A program made the position numbers and the translations under genes. DNA of 64,000 bases from CAYGDP01 sp964348665 (lineage in GTDB: Bacteria > Verrucomicrobiota > Verrucomicrobiia > Palsa-1439 > CAYGDP01): assembly GCA_964348665.1 (NCBI GenBank), contig CAYGDP010000005.1, positions 62,001-126,000 of the forward strand. The letters are read 5' to 3'. Under the pieces are notes generated by a model that ran no database searches, was not told the DNA's origin, and worked only from the letters and a program-made list of their open reading frames with translations. Shown here one piece after another: positions 42,017-51,500 of the stretch. How positions within the stretch are numbered: position 1 is the stretch's first letter; each line of letters begins with the position of its first letter.

Positions 42017-45000
42017 TTACTTGAGCGCTTCAAGACAAAGGGATAGGTAAAACTCAGGAGCTTCCTTCTGATCGATAGCGCGCTGAAATTCGCGTCGGGC
42101 GGCATCGAGATGGCCGGCTTGCCAATGACACCGGGCCAGCGTGAGCGGCGAAACTTTTGCGCCGTCGGCACGGGCTTGTTCGAGAAACGCAATCGCCCAG
42201 TCCCACACACCCCGAAACGCGAACCATTCCCCCCACGTAACCAGAGCAGAGGGATCCTTGGAATTGTCTTTGGTCTTCTTTCGCGTTTCAGCAAGCCGCG
42301 ATTCGAATTCTCGATAGCGGGCGGCGCGGGATATCTCCCAAAGTTTCACGGAAGTATCGTCACTGGCCGTCAACAACGTCAAATTGCGGCAGGAAAGTTT
42401 TACAGAATTGATGGCGCCCGTATGACCTGTGAGCGTGCCCAGTTCGTCACCGCTAGAGATGTCCCACAGCTTAATCGTTTTATCTCCCGCGGAAGAGGCG
42501 GCAAGCGCGCCGTCCGCGGAGAAGGCGAGTCCTCGGACTGACCAAGTGTGGCCCGCAAAATTCCGAATGCGGCGACCTTTCTCGATGTCCCAAAGTTGGA
42601 CAACGTTATCCCATCCACCCGAAAGAACGCGTCGGCTATCGGGTGAGACAGCGATACGCAAGACATCAAGGCTGTGTCCATGCAGCAGTCGCGGCTTGCC
42701 ATTGAGTCCAGCGTCCCACACGCGCACGGTTGTGTCGCTGCTGCCCGAGAGAGCAAATCGTCCGTCGGATGAAAACGCGACGGCGTTAACTTCGTCACCA
42801 TGCCGGATGGAGCGGAGTTGATTGCCAGTTGTGACATCCCACAATCGTGCCGTTTTATCGGCGCTGGCGGAAAGAGCATGTTTGCCGTCGGGCGAAACTG
42901 CCACGCAGATGACGGGCGCCCCGTGTCCTGAAAAAACGCGAGGCTCCGAACCCGGCGCGACTTCGAAAAGCTTCATCGTTTTGTCCCCGCCACCCGACAG
43001 AAATCGTTTGCCATCCGGCATCCATTCCACGGAGGTAACGCCATCCTGATGTGCTACGAAGGAGCGCAATAATTTGCCAGTGGCTACATCCCAAAGTTTC
43101 ACTGTGCCGTCGGAACTGCCGGAGAGCGCGAGTGTTTCGTCGGGCGAGAAAGCGATACTGTTGACGTTTTTCGTATGGCCGTCGAATGATCGCACCTCGG
43201 ACGTAGGGGTCCAACGCCAGACCTTGACGGTGCGGTCGGAACTCGTGGAAACGATGTCTTGGCCGTCGGGAGTGAACGCTACACTTGTGACGTCGCTGGT
43301 GTGTCCTGCAAACGAACGCAGCTCTCGACCGGTCGCAGTTTCCCAAAGCCTTACCGTCTTGTCCGTACTGCCGGATGCGATTATTTTACCATCTGGCGAA
43401 AAAGCAACGGCGAGGACCTGATCTCCGTGCGACGTCATCGTTCGCACCAGCGTCCGACTCGTTACGTCCCAGAGTTTCACGGTTTTGTCAGAACTACCGG
43501 AAACCATCCATCGGCCATCGGTCGAAAAGGCAACCGAAAACACCTCGGGTGGAATTGTCTCGAATCCACGATCTTCTTTGCCACTGGCCAGTGCCCAGAG
43601 CTTCAGTGCGCCGTTCTTGTCTCCCGTCAGAGCAAACCGTCCGTCAGGCGAAACCGCCGCCGTGAAAACGTAAGTATCCTGTTTGGCAACCACACGTACT
43701 TGCCGACCGGTGGAGGCATCCCAGAGCCGCAGATTGTCATTGCGACCGGCGGAGAACACAAACTTCCCGTCGGGGGTAAAACTCGCCGACACCACACTAT
43801 CTCGATGTCCCTCGAACGTGTGGATCACTTGTCCAGCCGTCAACTCCCATATTTTAACCGTTCGATCTTCACTCCCGGACAGGACAAACTTGCCGTCGGA
43901 CGAGAATGCGACTGAATTGACTTTCGACTCGTGACCTTTCAGTGAGCCAATCTCGCGTCCCGTCCGCAGATCCCATACGCGAATCAAGCCATTCTCGTCC
44001 CCCGTCACGCAGCGGCTCGCGTCCGGTGAGATTGCCACGCAGAACTGCGGCGTCCGCGTGTCCATAGACCAAATCGGCGGCGGCGAATCCTGTGCGACTC
44101 GGAAAAGCCCAATCTCCGCCGTCAGTGATGATGCGCCACGCTGCTCGAAAATCCCGCGCGCTTTGTTGTAACTCGTGCGCGCGTCGAGCCAGCGATGCGC
44201 CAATGCTTGCGCGTCTCCCTGTGCCACCAGCGATTCCGAAAGCAAGCGAAGTGCCTCGGCTTCCTGACGTTTTGCTTCGGCGCCCTCGCGCTCGGCGCGT
44301 TCCTCGTTTTTCTTGGATTGATTCAGCGCATTACGGAGTTGTGCGCTGTACCAAACGCCGCCGATGATAAGCGTTAGCGCCGCAACAACACTGACTACTA
44401 CAAGCGCTGCGGCCGCGGGACGGCGCCGCGCCCATTTTGTCGCTCGCTCGATTGCGCTGATGCGGCGAGCCTCGATTGGCTCGTGCTGAAGAAACCGATG
44501 CAAATCATCGGCAAGTTCGTTGGCAGATGGATAGCGTTTTCGAGTATCTTTTTGCAGGCACTTCATACAAATCGTATCCAGATCACGCGAGAGATTGGGT
44601 TCCAGTCGTGACAGAGAGACGGGTTCTTCGTCAACGACTTGCCGCATTGTCTCGTAGGGATTTTCTCCGATGAATGGCGGGCGACCACTGATCATTTCAT
44701 AGAGAATCGCGCCAAGCGAATACACGTCGGCGAGCGGCCCGACATGACGCGCTTGGCCTTCGGCTTGTTCGGGCGGCATATAACTGGGCGTGCCCATCGC
44801 CATCCCGCTTAGCGTCAGGCCGGATTCGCTTTCCATCCGTTTGGCCAGACCGAAATCGGTGATCTTCGGTTGGCCATCGGCGGTCAACAAGATGTTGGCG
44901 GGCTTGAGATCGCGGTGAACGATTCCCTCGGCGTGCGCGGCGTGAATCGTGCGAGCCAGTTTCTCCATCAATTCGGCGCACCACCGCGCGGGCTGCGGTT

Positions 45001-45388
45001 TGCCATCGAGTCGATCGGCAAGATTGCCCCCGGCGACATACTCCAACGAGAAAAAAGGAAGCCCATCGTGTTCGCCGATCTCATAAATCTGTACGATGTT
45101 CGGATGTTTGAGCCTCGCGACAGCCTCGGCCTCGGTTCGGAAGCGCCCGAGTTCCTGTTCCCCTGCGTGTGCGCCGCTCACGATCATCTTGAGCGCGACG
45201 ATACGATTCAATCCCGCTTGTTTCGCTTTATAGACAACCCCCATCCCGCCGCGACCGAGTACGCCAAGAATTTCGTAGCCCGGCACGATGGGAAAGTCAG
45301 GCGTGAACGCATCAACCTTCGGTTCCAGGTGAGTTTCACCATCCTCTTTGCGTGGCGCAATGCGAGTGATGTCATCATCATCGCTCAT
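42017..45388 (-). CDS. Serine/threonine protein kinase with 14 WD40 repeats
   Basis: 1123 residues from ATG 45388. The kinase domain (about 38-300) is complete: glycine loop GRGGMGVVYKAK, Lys67, HRDLKPANIL with Asp160, and DFG with Asp178. One membrane helix follows (AAALVVVSVVAALTLIIGGV) and then a coiled-coil-like Glu/Arg-rich stretch. The C-terminal half holds 14 WD40 units, counted by their closing WD-type dipeptides (IRVWD, VKIWE, LRLWD and so on). That is enough for two seven-bladed propellers. A short TPR-like tail ends the chain. The propellers would lie outside the cytoplasm and sense or bind something unknown. Confidence 0.93.
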   Translation of the reverse strand: MSDDDDITRIAPRKEDGETHLEPKVDAFTPDFPIVPGYEILGVLGRGGMGVVYKAKQAGLNRIVALKMIVSGAHAGEQELGRFRTEAEAVARLKHPNIVQIYEIGEHDGLPFFSLEYVAGGNLADRLDGKPQPARWCAELMEKLARTIHAAHAEGIVHRDLKPANILLTADGQPKITDFGLAKRMESESGLTLSGMAMGTPSYMPPEQAEGQARHVGPLADVYSLGAILYEMISGRPPFIGENPYETMRQVVDEEPVSLSRLEPNLSRDLDTICMKCLQKDTRKRYPSANELADDLHRFLQHEPIEARRISAIERATKWARRRPAAAALVVVSVVAALTLIIGGVWYSAQLRNALNQSKKNEERAEREGAEAKRQEAEALRLLSESLVAQGDAQALAHRWLDARTSYNKARGIFEQRGASSLTAEIGLFRVAQDSPPPIWSMDTRTPQFCVAISPDASRCVTGDENGLIRVWDLRTGREIGSLKGHESKVNSVAFSSDGKFVLSGSEDRTVKIWELTAGQVIHTFEGHRDSVVSASFTPDGKFVFSAGRNDNLRLWDASTGRQVRVVAKQDTYVFTAAVSPDGRFALTGDKNGALKLWALASGKEDRGFETIPPEVFSVAFSTDGRWMVSGSSDKTVKLWDVTSRTLVRTMTSHGDQVLAVAFSPDGKIIASGSTDKTVRLWETATGRELRSFAGHTSDVTSVAFTPDGQDIVSTSSDRTVKVWRWTPTSEVRSFDGHTKNVNSIAFSPDETLALSGSSDGTVKLWDVATGKLLRSFVAHQDGVTSVEWMPDGKRFLSGGGDKTMKLFEVAPGSEPRVFSGHGAPVICVAVSPDGKHALSASADKTARLWDVTTGNQLRSIRHGDEVNAVAFSSDGRFALSGSSDTTVRVWDAGLNGKPRLLHGHSLDVLRIAVSPDSRRVLSGGWDNVVQLWDIEKGRRIRNFAGHTWSVRGLAFSADGALAASSAGDKTIKLWDISSGDELGTLTGHTGAINSVKLSCRNLTLLTASDDTSVKLWEISRAARYREFESRLAETRKKTKDNSKDPSALVTWGEWFAFRGVWDWAIAFLEQARADGAKVSPLTLARCHWQAGHLDAARREFQRAIDQKEAPEFYLSLCLEALK

Positions 45389-45516
45389 GGCAGAAGTTGT
45401 ATCCCCGTACAATGGTCGGGGCAATAGAAATGATTTTGAAATCGCGAGTGGACGCAAATCGATACCAATAATAAAATTGACGGGTAAGACTTTGATTCGA
45501 AACGTAAGAGAGCGTC

Positions 45517-46476
45517 CTACTTGAAGCCCATCTCGGCGGGCGTCTTGTGCGTGAGACCGAAGATGAACTGCTGGTCACGATAAAACTTTTCACGCAACTC
45601 GAAGTTCTCGAAGCTGATGCCGTTGGGGATTTCGGATTGAGACGCCCAATAATTTCTGCGGGCGTTGACCCGAAACTCGAGATCGCTCTGGATCGATGCA
45701 CGCGGGACACGCCAATATTGTGTGAGTTTTTCGCCTTTCCAATGCCAGTGTCCTCGCGGATGATTCGGATTCGTTGCCGCTGGATTCTCTTCATCGGTCG
45801 TGAGCGGGACAAGCACATCGCCGTCGCGATTGCGAAAGAGAGTATGAAGCGGGAAGAATGCATCGGGAGAAAATTCTTTGCCGCGATAATCACGATAAAG
45901 ATCGCGGCTGTTGACGATTTTATCTTTGAGCCAGAGCTGGCGTAGCCGCGCGTAATTACCCATCGTGGCGGTCAGGATGAATTCCTCGATTGGTGCGCTG
46001 CCTGTTTGAACAATTGGCGTAAGAACGACTTCATTCGGGCGATTGCGATGTTGGGTGATTCCAACAGCGACGTGCGCGCCGTTCTCAAATTTTTCGACAT
46101 CAAACGTAACGCTCAATTGGGCATCGGTAATTTTTAGGTCGCGTGCCGCAATCAGTTTGCCTTGTTTGCCGTCGGAGACGCTTTGCTCCAATTCGCTAAA
46201 GCCTTTTCTCCTTCGGACGACAGGCTCGATGGCAATATACTGAACAAGGTCGTAGCGTTTCCCGCCATCGAGGACGGGGTAGCCGATGCGGATGAGTCCT
46301 CGCGGACCGCCAGTGCTCCCTTCTTTGAAACCAGCAGGCCAGACGGCGAATTGCAACTCGCCTTCCACACCCCAGCGAGGCGGTGATTTAGAATCGGCGG
46401 GCTGAATCCACGGTGATTCGGCAATCACCAGAGGAAGTATCACCATTATAGCTATGCTAGTGGTCAGAAAGCGCAT
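45517..46476 (-). CDS. Hypothetical secreted protein
   Basis: 319 residues from ATG 46476. The signal peptide is FLTTSIAIMVILPLVIAESP. The mature protein has repeated beta-type segments (VEGELQFAVWPAGFKE, RPNEVVLTPIVQTGSAP) and a well-conserved-looking HWHWKGEKLTQYWRVPR. I do not recognise the family. It is probably periplasmic or outer-membrane associated. The gene is divergent from the DUF6785 operon, 77 bp away, which suggests possible shared control. Confidence 0.6.
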   Translation of the reverse strand: MRFLTTSIAIMVILPLVIAESPWIQPADSKSPPRWGVEGELQFAVWPAGFKEGSTGGPRGLIRIGYPVLDGGKRYDLVQYIAIEPVVRRRKGFSELEQSVSDGKQGKLIAARDLKITDAQLSVTFDVEKFENGAHVAVGITQHRNRPNEVVLTPIVQTGSAPIEEFILTATMGNYARLRQLWLKDKIVNSRDLYRDYRGKEFSPDAFFPLHTLFRNRDGDVLVPLTTDEENPAATNPNHPRGHWHWKGEKLTQYWRVPRASIQSDLEFRVNARRNYWASQSEIPNGISFENFELREKFYRDQQFIFGLTHKTPAEMGFK

Positions 46477-46553
46477 CAATCAGATAATACCAGAAAAGTT
46501 GTTCTGTGAAAATCATTGCGAGAGAGCGCGGCGGCGACTAATATTCGCGCCTC

Positions 46554-48599
46554 ATGCCAAGTTTTACGCTCGAACCAAACCAGGAAGCGGGCGAATCCGT
46601 CGAGCAATTGTATCATCGTCCCCATTGGGGACTTCGCGCAACGATTATCGCGCTCTTCCTGATTGTCGGCGTGTCAGTGGCCGGTTGTTTCTCGGCGTTT
46701 CTCCGGTACGACCTCATCGGCACGGGGCATTTCCCGCGGGCGGCGTTGTGGCCGTTGTTGATGCTGGTGACGCTCAACGGCGTCGCGCTCTGGCTGACCA
46801 AGCGTTTTTGGTTTACGCGAGGCGAACTGCTCTTTCTCTATTGCTCGCTATTGGTGATGAGTGCGATACCCGGCCAACAGTTTGCGACCTATTTTTATAT
46901 CATGCTGGTTGGGCCCGTCTATCACTCGACACCGCAAAACAACTATGACCAACTTTTTCTCAACTACTTCCCCGCGTGGGCAATGCCGTCGGTGGATCGG
47001 GACGCCAACGTTGTGCGCTGGGCGTTCGAGGGGATGCCGAAGGACGCGGGCTGGGACTGGTGGATCTTCAAAAACATTCCGCCGGGTGAAATTTGGTGGG
47101 CGTGGCTGCGCCCGATCATTCTTTGGACTCCGTTTTTGCTGGCGATATTTTTCGTGACGATTTGTATTGCCGCAATCTTGCGGAAGCAATGGGTCGAACG
47201 CGAGCGCCTGCTGTTTCCGCTGGCGGAAATTCCGCTCGCGCTGACCGGAGCAACCGGGAGCGAGCGGCGTGACGAGAAGCCGTTGTTTCGGAACAAAATC
47301 TTCTGGGTCTGCTTTGCGATCCCGTGCGTCATTTACACGGTAAAAGCGCTCGATTTTTATCCCTACTTCGAAAACTCCGGCTGGCATCGGCTTTTTCAAG
47401 TGTTCGACCCGATGAAACCGACCACAGGCAACTTGATCGGCGAACGGCCGTGGAACGCGGGATTGAATTGGGTCGAACTGAAAGTCTACTTCGACATGGT
47501 CGGCATCACGTATTTGTTATCCACCGAAATGGGATTCAGCCTTTGGTTTTTCTATGCGCTGCGACGTTTGCACGCGGTCGCCTATTCTGCCCTTGGGTTG
47601 GAAAACTCGACAGGCGTGACCGAGCAGATGGGGTTTGGCGCGATTGCGTTTCTGGCGGTTTTTTATCTCTGGACGATGCGGGGACATTTACGCGATGTAA
47701 TTCGCAAAGCCATAACCAACGACCCGGAAGTGGATGATACCGCCGAGCCCATTTCATATCGGTTCGCCGTGTTCGGGTCGCTCGGCGGAATGATTCTCAT
47801 CGTCGGTTTCTGCTGGATGCTGGGGATGTCGTTCCTGGTGGCCGTGGCGCTCTTCGCAGCATATTTTCTGGCGTTGATCGTGCTGACGCGAATCGTCAGC
47901 GAGGCGGGGCTGTTCGTCTTTTGGTTGCCCGCGCCCCAGATGTGGGTCATGGACGGCGGCAGCGCGGCGAATTTGTCGGATAAAAATCACGCGCTCCTGC
48001 AATGGGTTGGCTGGAAAATCCAGGATTCATCCTCCAACATCATGCCGAACGCGCTGCAAGCGTTCAAGGTCGCCGGGGAAACAAAGATGGACAACCGGCG
48101 GCTGTTTTTTTACCTCTGCGCGGCCATCGCCATCGGCATTTTCGCCTGCCACATTCCGTCCATCTACGTTTTCTACAATACAACCATCCCGCAATTGGGC
48201 GGTTGGATGAAAGATTCGCCCGTCTTGCTTAACGATGGCATTCTTGACCGTGTGCTTCACGATCCGGGTTGGCGACCTGATGAATGGGCGACTCTCGGCG
48301 CGGGCGCGACCGGCTGCGGATTGCTGGCGTACTGTAGCCAAAAATTTCTCTGGTGGCCGTTTCATCCACTCGGATTCGCCGCGTCGTTCGGAACGGGATG
48401 GGGCAATCGGTTCGGGTTTTCCGTCTTTCTCGGATGGCTGTTGAAAGTCATCGTGCTGAAGGTTGGCGGCCCACGGCTCTGGCGCGGTTTGCGTCCCGCC
48501 GCCTTCGGCCTCGTGCTTGGAAACTGTTTTATCCTATTCACATGGTTGTTGCTTCAACTTGTCTGGTCGCCCGGCGACAAACTGTTGGTGATTGAATGA
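46554..48599 (+). CDS. DUF6785-like integral membrane protein 1
   Basis: 681 residues with at least ten hydrophobic segments (for example LRATIIALFLIVGVSVAGCF and IILWTPFLLAIFFVTICIAA). The early segment YDLIGTGHFPRAALWPLLML and the RERLLFPLAEIPLALTG block are typical of the DUF6785/DUF6784 proteins of Planctomycetes and Verrucomicrobia; assignment is from memory of this family. The topology suggests a transporter or permease-like protein. The start is the first gene position of the operon, and the stop overlaps the next gene's ATG by 4 bases. Confidence 0.7.
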   Translation: MPSFTLEPNQEAGESVEQLYHRPHWGLRATIIALFLIVGVSVAGCFSAFLRYDLIGTGHFPRAALWPLLMLVTLNGVALWLTKRFWFTRGELLFLYCSLLVMSAIPGQQFATYFYIMLVGPVYHSTPQNNYDQLFLNYFPAWAMPSVDRDANVVRWAFEGMPKDAGWDWWIFKNIPPGEIWWAWLRPIILWTPFLLAIFFVTICIAAILRKQWVERERLLFPLAEIPLALTGATGSERRDEKPLFRNKIFWVCFAIPCVIYTVKALDFYPYFENSGWHRLFQVFDPMKPTTGNLIGERPWNAGLNWVELKVYFDMVGITYLLSTEMGFSLWFFYALRRLHAVAYSALGLENSTGVTEQMGFGAIAFLAVFYLWTMRGHLRDVIRKAITNDPEVDDTAEPISYRFAVFGSLGGMILIVGFCWMLGMSFLVAVALFAAYFLALIVLTRIVSEAGLFVFWLPAPQMWVMDGGSAANLSDKNHALLQWVGWKIQDSSSNIMPNALQAFKVAGETKMDNRRLFFYLCAAIAIGIFACHIPSIYVFYNTTIPQLGGWMKDSPVLLNDGILDRVLHDPGWRPDEWATLGAGATGCGLLAYCSQKFLWWPFHPLGFAASFGTGWGNRFGFSVFLGWLLKVIVLKVGGPRLWRGLRPAAFGLVLGNCFILFTWLLLQLVWSPGDKLLVIE

Positions 48600-51500
48600 A
48601 CCAAATCCACTCTCAACATTCATCCGTCAGCCGACGGATCAATTCCAAACGCTCAATGAGCGTTTTAACGATTTTTTCGTTTTTATTGCTTTTAACGTTG
48701 TCCGTTTTCTCGGCCGATTCTCTCGAAAAAACCATCCGCGATCTCGCCGTGTTCGGCTCGCGGATTCCCGGCTATGCAGGCTCGGAAAAGGCGGAGGACT
48801 ATCTCTTTCGCGCATTTGAGGAAATTGGACTGGAAAATGTAAGTTATGAAAGCTTTGAGGTTGGCGTGCCGATCGACGAGGGCGCGCTCATTGAGTTCGG
48901 CGATCAATCACTCCCGCTCCGATGTCTCTGGCCGAACGGACTGCGAACGCCAACGCTGCCAAAGGACGGCCTCAACGGCAACCCGGTCTATTGCCGCCGT
49001 GGCGAGTGGGCGGATTTGCGTGGGCAAGACCTTGATGGCGCGATCGTTTTGCTCGATTTCGATTGCGGCAACAATTGGCTGCGCGTTTTTGAATTAGGCG
49101 CGCGCGCCGTGATCTTTGCCATGCCGGAAACAACGACGCGACAGGAGGCGGAGGAAAAATTCGCTTCCGTGCCGATCCATGCCCCGCGATTTTGGGCGGA
49201 TGGCGCCGTTGCGGAAAAAATCCGCGCGTACGCGACCCCTCCCAACATAGCCCGGCCGTTGCGATGCCGGATCAGCGGGACGATGACCTGGCGCAACGTG
49301 CGCGCTCGCAACGTGCTGGCGGGATTGGAAGGGACCGAAGAACGCGCCCTTCGGGCCGCCCGCGAACAGGAGAACGGCGGCAAAACCATCAAGGCCGATC
49401 CCAATGACGCGCCGATTGACTATGTGGTATTGAGCGCGCCGTTCGATTCCATTTCGGTAGTGCCATCGCTCGCGCCGGGCGCGGAGAATGCTTGCAGCAT
49501 TGCGGGGCTTTTGGAAATTGCCAGGCATCTCAAGGCAAACCCGCCAAAGCGATCCGTCGTCTTCGTCGCGACCAACGCGCATTTCCTCGGCTTGAACGGT
49601 GCCGGCATTTTCACCCGCGACTACGAATTGGCGATGCGGCGCGACAGCAATCCGACGTTCCGGTCGGTCAACGAAGTGCTGCCCGATCTCGCTCGCCGAG
49701 CGCAGGCGGAAAATGTAATGCAGCCGCTATTCCCGAATTATTGGATCGAGGGAGCGAAATCCAACACGTTTTTTGTCGGGCTCGACTTGAGCAGCCGCTC
49801 GAAACTTGTCGGTGTCTTTGCCCGGGGTGGATATGAAGATCAGCGCGACATCGTTCGCAATCGCCGCTACTCGCCTGTCGGCCATGGATTCAAGAATGCC
49901 GTGCGCGAATTGCTCCAGCGCGACGCGAACGCAGATGTGAGTGATGTCTTTGCCGATACGATCAATCCAGTGATGGGAAAAGATGCCGATTCGTATTTTC
50001 CGCGTCTGCCCGTGTTCGAGAGCGAGATCGCGAATTTCCAAATGCCGGGCGTGACACTGGCGACTTGCTCGGACAATCGCGAGAAGGTGAACACGCCATT
50101 CGACACACCCGACCGCGTCAATTTCGATAATCTTCGCGCCCAGATCGCGCTGCTCGCGCCTTTGTTGGCGCGTGTGCTGGATGACGAAAAATTTACCATC
50201 AACGTGAACGAGGATGAACGCCCCGAGCAATTGATTTTTGGCCGGGTGGTGGAATTTGACTCCAATCGTGGGTTCACTCCCGATGCTCCCGTGCCCAATG
50301 CCGTCGTGGTCGCGCTGCGAGCGCGAGGAGAACCCGGGGAATTCCTGCATGGCTTTTCCAAACCGCTTTTTGGCGTACATGTCAATGATGTCACTGTAAC
50401 CGACGCGCAGGGCCGTTTTTCTTTCCTGGGACTTCAGTGGCGCGACCGGTTGCGGGTCGAGGCGGTTGGGTTTGATGCCAATGGAGAAATCGTTCGCGCT
50501 CCCGATCTGGGCAAGGAAGGCGATAAAAAACATCACTTCCGGGATTTCGCGATGACCGATCAGGGGGGCAAACCGCTCCATTACGTCGTGTTTCCTTGTG
50601 TGGCAATTTCGATCCTGGACTTGTTTGACCCCCGCAACTTGGTGACATTCGAGGGGTTGCGATTGATTGACGCGAACACTGGCAATGCCCCACACAGTTT
50701 CGGGACAGCGTTGCCGCCGATTCCGTGGTCTGACCCTGCCAACATCGAGTCTGCAACCGTGCTGTTTGTTCGACGGGGGGCGAGCTTGAAGCTGACGATG
50801 CGTACTAGCGAATCGAGTTCGCAGCTTGCGTTGCTGAACGTCACCGACAAACGCCCGGCAGGAGAAGGGTTTGCCATTAACGAATCGAAGCATTTTCGTC
50901 ACGCCAAAGCGCTAATCGCGCGTGATCTATGGAAACTGGATGATGCGCGTCTGAAAAAACTGTCGCGCTACGGCATTCGCGTCAACCGGCTTGATGAAAT
51001 CCATGAGCAGGCGCAGAAAGCACTGACGTTTCACGAAGCGGCGGTCGCGAAACGCGAGTGGGGCGTTGCAAGCGAGCAAGCCGAGCGCGCGTTGGCATTG
51101 GAAAGCTCGATCTATCCAGAGATCGTGAAGACGGCCAATGATGTCGTCTGGGGGGTGTTGTTTTATTTGGTAATGGTCATCCCATTCGCGTACTTACTCG
51201 AACGCCTCCTGTTTGCACACACGAGCTATTCCAAACAAATCGGCACCGTCGCGCTCCTCTGGATCGCCGTGATGGGGATTCTCTTCGTGGTTCATCCGGC
51301 ATTTTCCATATCGCTGACACCATTCCTGATTTTTCTCGCATTGATCATCCTTGCCTTGGCGACCGTGGTGATTGGCACTGTGATGCTGCGTTTCCAAAGC
51401 GAGATCAAGGCGATCCGCGGCGGACCCACCGGCGTGCATGGCGTTGATGTGAATCGGCTGTCGGCGCTCGGCGCGGCATTTCTGCTTGGGATTGGCAACA

